Shown here piece by piece: positions 10,988 to 22,619 of a DNA stretch of 64,000 nucleotides. Below the pieces are notes generated by a model. That model made no database searches. It worked only from the letters and a program-made list of their open reading frames with translations, and was not told where the DNA came from. This stretch comes from Phoenix dactylifera. Lineage: Eukaryota > Streptophyta > Magnoliopsida > Arecales > Arecaceae. The position numbers and the translations under genes were made by a program. Numbering within the stretch: the first letter of the stretch is position 1; each line of letters begins with the position of its first letter. The stretch is taken from contig NC_052392.1 of the NCBI RefSeq assembly GCF_009389715.1, positions 37,753,410 through 37,817,409 of the forward strand, in the 5' to 3' direction.

Positions 10988-13733
10988 ACAAATAACCTAC
11001 TTCATCTATGATACATTGGTCCAAGATGGTGGGCAAAAAAATCATCAACTAGTTGTCATTGGATCAACTTTCTCATTATAAATGCAGGGATTAATAGTAA
11101 TCTAGTGCAAGATGGTTACAAGGCCTACAAATTTTACAAAGCACGGGTAACTCGTGGAGAGGAATTACATCATCTAGGCCTCTGCAATTGGCAATCTACG
11201 TACATTCTCATCATAGGACCTGACAATCGGAGTACATGCTTTGAGATTATTTTGTAATGCAATATTTCATGCTTAAACAAAACATATGAAACTAATTAAG
11301 TTGAGCTTGTTGATAATTTTACATCGAGCTTGTTATAGTCAAACCCTATGCATAGCAATAAGGTCTGTGTCTCGTATCGAGATATAGCTACTCCTGGATA
11401 GCAATAAGACTTATGGGATCCAATCTTTTGTAATATCGACGATGACCGTTAAAAGAAAAGAAAAATCATATATGTTTACTACCATGATTGTCTGAATTCA
11501 TAATTTTGCGACATTACCACTTCATTTCTCCCTTGGTGGAAATTTTTTTAAATGAAGCATTGGATGGAACCCTTTTATTGATTAGGTCACTAGTATAAAA
11601 TAATTTTTTTTGTTTTAATAAATGGTCATTGGCATGGAATATCTTTAACTGAAGAAAGTATCTCTCCATCTCATGCTGTCGGGAGAACCCTATACGCCAC
11701 GGCATGCGTCACAGTCCAAATGAATTGCCTATAGTCAGATTCCAGTGCTTGGGCTTTTTGATAAGTTTAAGACAGCTACCAACATAGCAAGCTCTTCGTG
11801 AGAGATCTAAACTCTCAAAAAATTCTCCAAAATGATAGAAACTTGGATGTCTCTGTCGGGAAATAATTGGATGTCATTTAATTTCTTCTACTCATGAAGT
11901 ACTTGGTGAAAGTATTCAGTTTTGCTTCTAATAAATTAGAGGTGGAATTGGCACGTTTCATGGTAGCCATCACACAAGGTGACCTGTCCTTCCAATTGTG
12001 ATGCTTATGGATGTCTTATCAAATTCTATGTGCAATCAAATTGACTTGAATTATCATAAATGAATCGAAAGACCTCTTAGGGTTTTGGCAAACAACTTCT
12101 CTAGATGGATCCTCAAGTTTCCTTCACATAAATTCTCATGGCTAAGATTTTGCCACAGAAGGTCAGCTGGAGGAGAGATTTGAGCAAGTCATGGTTTGGC
12201 ATTAAGGAATTGGTGGGATGCACCATAGTCCATATGCCATGCTACAATTCCTCCATGTTGAATGGTTAATCTTCCATAAATGTGAGGGCCCACGTCATGC
12301 AACATGAATGATGAATAATATTACTTTGAGCGAAGTTATCGTATCAAATTAACAACCAATGGATGTTGGGATCGATATCGCAGATGATTGTAGGCAATGA
12401 CATGACTTTGAATATTTTCTGTACGTAGCTCTTAATGATATTAAACTCATATATATCTTCTGAAGATTTTTGTTCGTAGCTTTCACACACGATCAATCCT
12501 TAAATCCATGACAAAACCAACTCTAGAGGGACAAAAGGGTGAAGCGAGCAAGAAGAGACCCAATCCCAACCCTTATTTGCTGTTAGAATAAGTACACTTC
12601 TGTTTCTTGACAACCTTGGTTAATTTTAAACAGTTTTCAGTCAACAAAACTGATTTGTACAAATAGAAAAATTTATCCAAATTTTTATATAAATATGAAA
12701 AAGCTAGAATTAATTAGCATGCAAATATGAAAGATTTTAAGAAATAATCTGAAAAAGAAACTTTTTAAAATTTTTAAAATGAATGAAATTTCTAAAAGTC
12801 TATTTCTACTCGATGCTTCTCTCACTCTTGTGGATGAATCCACTCATCATTTTGTTTTGATTCATGAGTGGTGAAACATTGCATTGAGAGTTAAACAGAA
12901 ATATTTTATATGATCTATTTCTACTTGCACGAGAGGATTTGCTGGTCTGCTACAACATTAGGTATAATCTAATGCGACGCACGTTCAAGTGCATGCATGC
13001 ATTAATGAACACGAGAACTACTTCAGGGTAGGTGAAGCGATGGACATTATAGGGCCACGCTTCCCATACTAGCATAAATGCAGAGCTTCTCGGCATCAAA
13101 AAGGACATAAATGTGCCGTGCTGTGGAGGAATCCAGTGGCTGCAATAAGAAGACAATGCCATGAGAGAGAGGGCTTTGACTCCGGCCCTGCACTGTTTGC
13201 ATGGAGAAGCGTCCGGTCGTCAAACTTGTGGCTCGGGTTAAGAGCTGTATCGAACCCTGCTACGTATGACGGAGGACATAAAGGTGGCCTTAATTAATAT
13301 GGGAGCGCACAAAGCCGCATACTTTAGAATTGTGCAAGCACAAGCTAATCCCAAGGATCAACAGCTATAAGACATGTTATTATTATTATTTGCTAGTTGT
13401 TGCTCTTTATAGGCCTCCATTTTACCATTGCATCCATGTAATTTGTTGAGCCATTAGTCCTCACTCATGGGGTGATAATAGGTAATTATAGGGGACAACA
13501 CATCCTAAACGCTTATTTATATATTTAGAACTTTTAATGTATATTTATTTGATTTTGCTTGTAAGTGATGGTACCCATTATCTATTGAGAAGTGATGCCT
13601 CTTTTAGAGAGCCAATCAACAATCTGATGAGATTCTATCTTTGTATAGGTTGGGATATTTCTAAGAGTGTTTAGCTCTAAATATTTTTCTAATCAAATAT
13701 AATGATGAATTTTTCAAATTAAAAGTCAGAATT
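10988..13733. other. Intergenic region with no recognised gene
   Basis: AT-rich with scattered short open frames (for example minus 11514-11705 and 12950-13162) that resemble no family I know. No LTR ends, terminal inverted repeats or RNA genes were recognised. Old transposon debris is likely but not demonstrable by eye. Confidence 0.35.
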
Positions 13734-16148
13734 TATAATGACCATTTTTGGGGCTCGTGGGCCGGTTCAGAGTGGCCAGGCCCAGCCCAACTCGGACAAG
13801 CCCAGCTTGTGGGTTTGTGGGCCAGCCCAAATAGAAGTCTTCTTCCTCTCCGATTTCTGACAGAAAGGAGGACTTTTTGAGAGCAATCCAAGTTCAAATA
13901 GAAATTAAGGACCTTGCCTATTTAATCCCCCTCCTCCTCTTTAGATTTCATTCATCAGAATCATCGAGAATCGCAGCGATTCAAGCCCTTCTTCTCCGTG
14001 TCTTCTCCTCGATTTCTTACCGGAAACCTGGCCGAATCTTCACCGGATTGAGGTAAGACTTGAGCCACTCCTCCTTACTTCTTCTTCTGGTCATCTAGTT
14101 GTGTTTTCCTTTAAGATAAGCTGGCAAATTACCGGGTTTTTATTCGAAAATTGAGTGCTTTGTTTCGGCCCCTTTTCTTCCTTGTCATCGTCATCGGCCG
14201 TCGGAAAAAGGCTGAGTTACGCTGCCCTTGGGGACCTCTACATCCGTGATGCAGAGATAGCTACGATAAAGAGTCAATTTGAAAAGTTTGAAGGTGAGTG
14301 ATGCGGATTGATCGTCTTTCCTTCTTTTCGCCGGCCGACCACCATCGTTGGTGGTGCCACGACCGAAGGTCGCTATCGCCGGAGCACCCTTGGCTATGCC
14401 ACCCCTAGTCCACGAAGAGGAAAGGGAGAGAAACTCTCCCCGATTTTGAGAAAGAAGAGAGAGCTCTCTCTTTCTCTTTCCTCTCTCCTCTATCTCTTGA
14501 TTTCTCTCTCTTATTTCTCTCTCTAGGATTATTGGACCTGGTAAGGGCGTCACTCAGTGACTTTTGGCTGGCTTTGGTGAAGGGCTTCGGTCCATTGTCA
14601 TCGGGCAGCGTGCCAGCCCCCCACCACGACACTTACTAAGTACATTTGAATTTCATCATCATCAATCTTTATTGAAGGATCTATATTACAGCATGACTGT
14701 TGAGTTGACTTGTTAGACTAATTGGATCCGATCAATCTATATTATACCCTGGTTGACCCTAGTAGATGGGTCCTCGACCAGTGTCACTGCAACCACTTTC
14801 GCGCTAGCCTTATCCCGACCATCGCGAGCACCATTGGACTCTATTATCATGAATCTTTCTTGTATTACCCGTACCATGGTCTGATTATCATTTCATGATT
14901 TGACTGGTAGGATTAGCCAGAGCAAACCGACCCGAATCGTCGAACGCTGCTACCTATCGACCCGTCCGTCTTGCATCCGATTGTTGTTAGCCAGCATTAG
15001 ACCCATAACTGATAACTCCTGATCTATTTTCTTAATTTGATATATGCTTTTTGATCAGATGAATTGGATTACGTTGTGATGGCCGATTCGAATAATTGGG
15101 TGTTGTTATCTAGTTGGCTTCGTATATCTTCCTATATGAATCTATTTTCATGGTCAGCCCTAGTTTTGTATGGGGCTACAGTCATTCGGGCAGGAAAAAG
15201 CCCAATAAGAACTTATACTCTAATTTTTCTCTCTTTCTGTTGGTACTTTCTCTCTCTAGCTAGATCCGGAGAGATTTTTGGTTGCGATAGTCTTGGGTTG
15301 CTATGTGTTGGTGGACTTTTAGTGGATCAATAGAGGGTTTTGGGTTCTGTGTGAATGTGAACTGGATTGAACAAACAAGGATTTGGGCTTATCTTGCTAC
15401 TATGGCAACCCTATCATAGGCTGAAAATGTGGTACTTTGGCGGGCCTCATCACAGGCTAGAAATGTTAAACTATAGCATGCCTTGTCACAAGCTAGATAC
15501 CTTGGCAGGCCCCACCATAGGCTGGAAAATGTGAACGAGATTTGGCCCAAAGTTAAAAAAATGATTGATTCGGATCAAGTTAAAAATAAATGAAAAGAAA
15601 AGAATTGAAAATATTAATGAAGATTTATGAGATATCATATGCTATATCACTCCTGAGTGGCTAGATTTCTATTGATGTTTGATCTACATATTTATATTAA
15701 TTTTTCGAGCATTATTGATAGCTGGTTTGTGATTTCGTGATGTGTGAAACGATTTCTTGTTATTTTCAAACTTATATTATTATTGTGTTGATGTGGATGT
15801 ATTGGAATTCTTACTAGGCTGTAAAGCTCACAACTCCTTCTTCTTTCTCTTTTCAGAGTCGCAAGATATATAAATTTGAATAGGTTGGGCATGAAGTTCG
15901 AGTATCAGAGTCATAAGTTTGTTAGTTAGTTTATTTTTTTTCTTGATACCGATGAACATTTAAAGTTCTTATAACTAAACCAGTTTGGTAAATTGGATAT
16001 GTTGGATTTATCTATTGGATTAATTGATTAATTGTGGTGTTATTGAATTTTATTCATTTTAAGCCTTGCATGATCCTTAGGGCACTATTGTAGGGCTCAT
16101 GCGGTTGTGTCACGTTGTCGGCCCAGGTGATGGGTTTAGAGCGTGACA
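13734..16148 (+). mobile_element. Long LTR of a Gypsy-type retrotransposon
   Basis: The right end is well supported: it ends ...GCGTGACA and is followed after three bases by a tRNA-Met-type primer-binding site. The left end near 13734 (TATAATGACC, resembling TGTAACGACC starts of Tekay/Del-type LTRs) is inferred. Promoter-like features are a C/T-rich leader after CCTATTTAATCC near 13915 and a GT donor-like AGGTAAGACT near 14051. A C/T-rich run spans 14455-14525. At about 2.4 kb this is long but usual for Tekay/Del LTRs. No second LTR was seen in the window, so the element is truncated or split. Confidence 0.65.
15400..15535. repeat. Short degenerate tandem repeat inside the LTR
   Basis: About three imperfect units of roughly 45-55 bp, each containing a variant of CCT(A/C)(A/T)CA(T/C)AGGCT(G/A)(A/G)AAATG and GGC(A/G)GGCC. 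They lie in the distal third of the LTR. Confidence 0.55.
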
Positions 16149-16151
16149 AAA

Positions 16152-16163
16152 TGGTATCAGAGC
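16152..16163 (+). other. Retrotransposon primer-binding site (initiator tRNA-Met)
   Basis: TGGTATCAGAGC is complementary to the 3' end of plant initiator tRNA-Met, the primer used by most plant LTR retrotransposons. It sits three bases after the CA end of the LTR, which fixes the LTR boundary and gives the element plus orientation. Confidence 0.9.
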
Positions 16164-17416
16164 AAACTTGACCCATAGCCTATATGGACTATAGAACACT
16201 GCAACACGAGTTCATAGAGGCTGACCACGAGCCAATTGTGGTGCTTGCGATCAGATTTGAATGAATTTGAACCCTTAGTCTGATGAGGACGTTAGGGCTT
16301 GAACATTGGGAGCATGTGAGAACTCCTGCAGATGTGTGTTTAGTCTCATATTGATTATTCGCCGAGAAGATTTTGGGTACTTATACAGAACTAAAGAACC
16401 CAAAATATATTTTTTGGTTAGTTTTTTTGGATGAGATCCTAGGTTGTTAAAAATTATGATATCCACTTTTATGGATGGCAGAAGGAAAACTCTTGTTGTC
16501 TCAAGAATTGCCTTGTTCAAATTATTGGGGCCATGCAATGATCAAACCGATTTGTTAATTACAAACAACTAAAAAAAGGACTTCAATCACTAGTAAACAG
16601 GAAAAATCACTCAATATCTTGCTATCACTCTCACACAATACAAATAGTTACCTATCAGAAGGCATTGTTCCATCTTCTTTTAGCAAGCGCATTAATTAAA
16701 AAGAGCAAAGCCGGTTTTACTTGAACATTTAAAATTTAAACCAATATTCTATAAAATGCCCTTCTTGTTTAATCTATTCTCAAGCTCTATAAAACTTCAA
16801 ATTTTCAAATCCAAAATACCTCTCGAACGTAAACTATCTTCGTGCGGGTTGTCGACCTTAACCACCTTCTGAATGCATTAGTTGGGAGAGCTTGTGTGAG
16901 CTTGCCCACTGCCTTGCAAAATTTTTGCCAATATTTTAGTGCTATCAAAGGCAAGAATTTTAGCACTTATGAAATATTTTTCCCTAAACAAAGCACACAA
17001 TAATTTATCTTCACGCTTCTTGGATTTTACTGCTCAAGATCATATCGACATCCACTTATACTATATCAGCCAGAAAGATTTTCATTCGGAAGTAAAAAAA
17101 ATAATAAATCGAGTTAATATAGCAATCATTGGGTGTTTAGTACTTATAAATTAAAAATAAAAAAATAAATTTTCTTGCAAATTAAATATACAGCCATATA
17201 TCCAAGAGTGGCTTAATAGATTTGGGGGCTAAGCGAACTCACTAATAATAAGCTAAGCCAAGAGACATTACTTGAGCTTAAGAAAACGGGAAAAAAGACA
17301 CTGGATTTTAGTTTCTTGAGTTAAAAATACATGCTTATTCCCGTACATGATGCCCCTCCGAGATCAATTGGACGTCCATCAAATCAAATTACCTTTTTTT
17401 TTTCTTGTTTTTTCCC
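16164..17416. other. Degenerate retrotransposon interior and 3' flank of the clathrin-assembly gene
   Basis: After the primer-binding site there is no gag or protease-like frame. At 16280-16460 a second LTR-like stretch (TTGGGTACTTATACAG, then TTGGATGAGATCCTAGGTTGT) resembles the promoter part of other plant LTRs, suggesting a nested insertion. The last 250 bases probably hold the 3' UTR of the gene ending at 17417. Confidence 0.35.
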
Positions 17417-20393
17417 TCAAAACCTGTGGTTGTAGCCGCCCATATGATAACTCCCCGGCGGGGGATGCAGCTTGGCCAGCCCCGACTGCCCCTGCATCCC
17501 ATTCCTTGCGTACTGCTCCCACATTCGCTGCTCCTCCACGAGCAGGAACTGCTTCTTCTCCATTTCCGACATCTGGACGTACGACGGCGGCGGCACCACC
17601 AGTGATGCGGCGAATGGGTCCCCTCCAAATATGTTCGTGCCTCCGCTCGTCGGTGGCGCCGGCAGCGCCAGCATTGGCTGCATCGCCGGTGCCCGGATGG
17701 CGACGCTGCTCGCGCTCCCTCTCCCACTATGTCCTTGGGATCGAGCAGCGGCCGCCGCAGAGGTATGCGCCTGGACGTACATGCCATCCAGCAACAGCAT
17801 GTCGAATCCCCCGCCGAGCGCCGCCTTCTGGCCTGACAGGTTGCTCGCCGACTGGACCAGCGCCGTCTCCCAGTCCGACGAGTCGCCGTCTGGGAACGCC
17901 TCCCACTTGGACCCTGTGTTCGATGCTGTGTCCACGTCGAACAACGCCAAGGCGAGGCTGTTGCCGTGCTCTTCTCCGGTCATCGCATCATCTTTCATGT
18001 TCAGCAAGTCCGCTTCTTCTTCTTCTTCCAGTTGTTTGATACTGGGGGAGGGCTCGTTCCATTCTTCTTTAACTTCCTCCCTCTTCTCGGCCGGCGGGTC
18101 GGAGTAGTCGCCGGGCGCCGGCAGAGCTTTGATGCTGGACATCTCGTTGTCGGCCTCTTCGGGGGGTTTGGTGTCTTCGGGTTGGGGGTCGAAGTCGCGG
18201 TGTTTCTTGCTCTCGGCGAGTCTGGACTTGTCGCGGATGAACTCGTCCATGACGCCGAGCTTCTTGGCGGTGATGCGCTCGACCTCGGGGTACTCGGAGG
18301 AGCGGCAGACGCCGACGGTCCTGCACCAGCCGTAGAAGCCTTCGAGGTCCTCGAATTGCTTCGAGAGGCGGGAGAAGATGCCGTGGACGCGGACGCATTC
18401 GGGGACTTCGAGCTCCATGAAGCGATCGATGAAGATGTTCATGATCTCGGCCAGGTCGTAGTAGATCTGGAAACTCTCCTTCACCAATGGGTAGAGAGCA
18501 ACGTGAACGATCCGGTTGTTCTTCGCCGCTCCTGCATGAAATCGAGGCAGAATGAAGTCAGTCCCTTAAGCCCACCCAGTTGGCCCTGTAACTTAGAACT
18601 AATTCGGAATTTCCGAGCGGTCTATTCTGGGCCTATATATCCAGCTAGAATTTCTTTCAGCCCACCTCGAGCATAGGTTTGGTTGCCATCTTCCTAAAGT
18701 CAGGTTGGGCTGCCATCATGGAGTCAGATTCAGATTCTTCCTTGTTGGCTCAATCTGAAGCATGGTTTGAGATTAGATTGAAGCTGAGCCATGCACACCC
18801 TAAATAACTAGACACACTTCCATCGAATCTTATTTTGAGGTAATAAAATCATCACCAACACAACTCAAAAAAAGAAGAAAAAAAGATTGATGTTAGGTTA
18901 TATTTGGCATTCGTTATTATTATTTATTTTAAAAAAAATAAAAATAGTTTTTTCAAATTTCTGATATTAGAAAAATATTTCGTACACTTTTATTTTTTTT
19001 TTTAACAACAAGGGGCTGATGATGGGATCGACGATGAGAGAGAGAGAGAGAGGGGGAGGAGGGATGGGGCTGGTGCTTGCGCCATAGCTGGGGACGAGAG
19101 TGTTCGACGTCGGATGGAGAGACGACAGAGAGAGAGAGAGAGAGAGAGTAGGGATGGAGCCGATAATATGGCCGTAGATGAGGGATATCTAGGTATAGGG
19201 CGACAAGATGATTAGTGAGGTTTGAAGAGCCGGCATGGTCGGCCAAAACTGACAGAGCCAAGGGTAAGATCAGCCAGAAACAAAGGAGTTGGAAGAGAGG
19301 GAAAAACCTACTTTTAAAAAAAAAAATATAAATATGAAAATTTTTTACTTCTATTTTTTCAAAAATAATAAAAATTATTTTAAAAATAAAAAAATAACAT
19401 TTTTTTTTCACATTGCATTTCATGTTTCTATTTAAAAAAGAAACATAAAAAAAAAACTGTACCAAGCATGGCTTAAGCTGCAACTAAGGACTACAACGTA
19501 TGTGTAGGCCTCAGACACATCTAAATAATATGAGTTAAGAACCTAGTAATGCCACTTCGCTTTTTTTTTTTTTGATGTGCTTAATTAATAAATGGTCACG
19601 CTTGTTTTTTTTGGGGGGTAAATAAAAGATCAGGGTTTTGAAACTTCACCGTCATCTACATCCGTCCATGCATCCATCCATCCATTTCAGACCCGACAAA
19701 CGCGAATGAATGAAGGAAAGGCGATACGATTATGATACCTGTTGGCCGGCAGGCGAGGACGCGCTCCATGAGCTGCTGCAGGTGCTGCGTCCGGGTGAAG
19801 AGGCGGTCGTTCTTCATCTCCCTGACCGGCGTGGCCCTTAAGGCCACCGCCTCGGCCAGGGAGGCCTCCTCCTCCTCCTCGTCGGTGCAGATGCTGCTCC
19901 GGCTGCGCCGGCGCTTCCTGCGGCCGTGCATGCGGTACTCGAGGCGATCGTCGAGGTAGAGCGCGTAGGTGCGCACGAAGGCGGAGAAGTCCCAGGCGTC
20001 GGAGCGGGAGGCGTCCCGGAAGTCGGACATGTTGAGCATGCGCATCCCCCGGCGGGTGGCGAAGTAGATCTCCTGCTCGTAGGCGGGGTCTCCGTCGCAG
20101 AGGAGGCGGTGGACGAGGATGAGGGTCTTGAGGGCCACCGTCCAGCTCTTGGTCTTGCCGAGGCGGCGGGCGAGGGTGGAGACGCAGGCGGTAACGTAGG
20201 CCCGGGAGTAGCAGGTCAGGCTCAGGATCTCCCGGATGTGCTTCTCCTCCGCCGGGAACTCGTTGTGACGCGTCGCCTTCACGATCGCTACGTCCAGGTC
20301 CGACACCGTCGACGTGTTGCTCACCTTCGCCAGGCCGATGCTCGTCTGGTCCTTCACCGCCCCCAGCGCCTTCCTTATCGAGCTCTGTGCCAT
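17417..20393 (-). CDS. ANTH-domain clathrin coat assembly protein (AP180/CALM family)
   Basis: A phosphoinositide-binding endocytic adaptor that recruits clathrin at the plasma membrane or trans-Golgi. Two exons, 19739-20393 and 17417-18531, are joined by a 1.2-kb intron with GT-AG ends and encode about 589 residues, in line with the plant AP180-like family (about 550-650). The ANTH domain starts at about residue 25; VAIVKATRHNEFPAEEKHI is its signature lipid-binding motif and the domain continues into exon 2 through VKESFQIYYDLAEIMN and EGFYGWCRTVGV. The Glu/Asp/Ser-rich C-terminal half (LPAPGDY, ADLLNM, DWETALVQSASNL, DPFAAS) has the DLL/DPF-like short motifs used for clathrin and AP-2 binding. 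The Arg-rich insertion with SSICTDEEEEE lies between the two ANTH halves, as in the Arabidopsis At2g25430/At4g32285 group. No frame break. Start chosen at the family-typical MAQSSIRKALGAVKDQTSIG. Confidence 0.95.
19036..19150. repeat. Two GA microsatellites in the clathrin-assembly gene intron
   Basis: (GA)n runs at about 19038-19055 and 19127-19148, in the single intron of the minus-strand gene, separated by GC-richer sequence. Confidence 0.85.
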
Positions 20394-20394
20394 T

Positions 20395-20470
20395 TTCTCT
20401 TCCTCTTCCTCTTCCTCTTCCTCCTCCTTTATGTGAACGTCACGTCGTAGACTCTTCTTATATAATTAAG
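20395..20470 (-). promoter_or_regulatory. 5' leader and TATA box of the clathrin-assembly gene
   Basis: A (GGAAGA)n-type hexamer tract occupies 20395-20427 on the transcribed strand, directly before the ATG, as purine-rich leaders often do in plants. Further upstream TTATATAAG at about 20457-20465 is a good TATA box, implying a leader of about 35-45 nt. Confidence 0.6.
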
Positions 20471-22619
20471 CTGCTACGGCGACGAATGACACTGTTCTCT
20501 GTTCTGTCAAAGAAGAAGAAGAAAGCAATGAAAAATGTAGCTATGACGTTATGACGAGTAATTAGTACTGTTGAATTTCTTTGAGAAGAGAAAGAGGCGG
20601 AAAGACCGAGAGAGGAAGGAAAGAGGAGGATGGGAATTCGGTGTCTCTTTTTTTTTTATTTGTTTTTGTTTCTTTTTTCCCTTCCAGTACTCCTTGCCTC
20701 TCGTTGGGAAGCCGTGTGACTCATCTTGAGCGGGGAGTCCAGGAATTACGCGGGTTATGAATGAACGGTTGGAACTCCGGCAAATCAGGAGAGGAGGGGG
20801 CGGGGACCGGCAAAGGTTGGCAGCGTGGGTTCGGAGGGAACGATTTCTTTGTTGCAACTTGCATGGGTCCTTTGACGTTTTCTTGCTCATCTCTCTCTCT
20901 CTCTCTCGTCCTAAGTTCGAACTTTGGAACGTTGTGGACCTGTGGTTGCGTCGCGTGGACTACGGTACGGCGGCGGCACCATTTGTGGTTCGTACGTTCA
21001 GTTGTGGCTGACCATAGTCCGCTTTACTCATAACCACTTAAAAAATCGTTCGGAGCAGCACAGCCACCAACAACTACGAACCTACGGTTAGTGAATGCTG
21101 TTTTTTTTTTTTTTTGGTAATTGTTAAGGTTCAATCTTTTTACATATGATGCCTATGAATATTCCTTAATTAGTCTGGTAAGATCAACACGTAGATGCAT
21201 GCATTGGTAGCAGGGGAGATTACATTATGGGCAGCAACCAAATAATAAAATAGCTATGAGGGACGTTAAAGTTCAGCAAAAACTTGGGTGGAGAGAAGAG
21301 GGACTAGTCCGTATCAAAACAGACCATGAACCATGTTAAGGTTCAGCTTCACACTGTCTCTCTACCAAGGCTAGAGAGCCAAAGTAGACCACATGATGAA
21401 ATAATAAAACTACAAAAGTTAAAAGAGTTTCTTTCAAAACAGTAGTATGATCATCAAAAAGTAGAATAAAAATAACAGACCAAATTAATTCCTCTTTTTT
21501 CTAATTTCTATCAGCCTTCCTCCCTAGCAATTGGAAACGCCTAAACTTCCTACCTTTTCTTGCAGCCCAAAAGTCAGCTATTAAGATTTAAAGACCGGTT
21601 TAGCATTGGTTTTGTTTTCTGTTTTCATTTTCGTAAACCAAAGAAGAAAATTGAACTAGACTGGATGACAAACATGATGAAGTCCTCCCGTTTTCTGAAA
21701 TTGTTTGTTAAATCTGAGAGCTTTTTGTACCAAAATTTTATTTGATTTAAAAAAAAACAGTAAAACTGGAAACAAAGAAAAACAGAGCATCGTGCTAAGA
21801 CCACAAATTTATGGAGAAACAAAAGTACAATAACACTACCAGTGAAGTCCTGTAAATTAGGTTTTCCTCATTTATAATACCAAACATAAACTTAGAAATA
21901 GATAATAATGACTAATAGAAACTTTTGATCAAGAAGTTCACATAAACTGAAATTTCCTCCTTTCCAATAAATAATCATGATTAGAAAACCATATCAGACA
22001 GCATAACCACCTGCTCCTTCACTTAAAATATCATCCATGAAGCTCTTCTTTCATATTGAGTGATCCAGAATTCATGATGGTCTGAAGCAACAAGGGACTT
22101 CTAAATTGTTTGAGCTTCGTAGGTCTGGCACTGGTGACACTATTAATTATTAATAGCCAAGACTGGACAATTGTTGATAGAAAAAGTCCCCATTACCACT
22201 CTCCCAACGATCGAATCAACAATAGTCCGAATCCAAGCTGAGAACTTTGATGTAAGAGAAGATAATGAAGCCTGCGCCTAGACTTAATAGGGCATAAGAC
22301 TATCAGAGATTGTCAAATCTTTAGGAATTCTGACAAATGTAGGTAAGAAGAATGTAGCTATCATGGAGAAACTCTGAATCAATCAAGCTGGACCCACGAA
22401 CCCACCAGCATCGACCCAAGATGGATCCCATAGCCATAGCTTGCAGATCCTGCATATGATGAAGAGAACCAACCATAGCTTTCGACTGATGAGGACATCA
22501 GCTGAAATTCTCTTTGTTATCATCTCAACCGTATGTTTTAAGCTCCTCGCTACTTTTTATATCTGTTTTCTCATCTGTGCTAAGCATAATCAGCTATAAT
22601 ATTTATCATGGTGCCTGAC
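20471..22619. other. Intergenic: distal promoter, then 3' flank of the NAC gene
   Basis: 20550-21010 is GC-richer with CT runs (20890-20910) and probably belongs to the upstream region of the clathrin-assembly gene. 21100-22500 is AT-rich with no recognised gene. The last few hundred bases before 22620 should hold the NAC 3' UTR. Open frames here have no family resemblance. Confidence 0.4.

Noticed and set aside
15064..15333. 89-codon plus-strand frame with hydrophobic stretches
   Set aside because: Lies inside the LTR, has no known domain and no expected coding role there.
17347..18676. Long plus-strand frames (17347-18039, 17472-18107, 17966-18676)
   Set aside because: They are antisense shadows of the GC-rich second exon of the clathrin-assembly gene, with Ser/Pro/Ala/Arg-biased composition and no domain.
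19926..20450. Plus-strand 174-codon frame opposite the ANTH exon
   Set aside because: Val/Glu/Gly-biased antisense shadow of a GC-rich coding exon.
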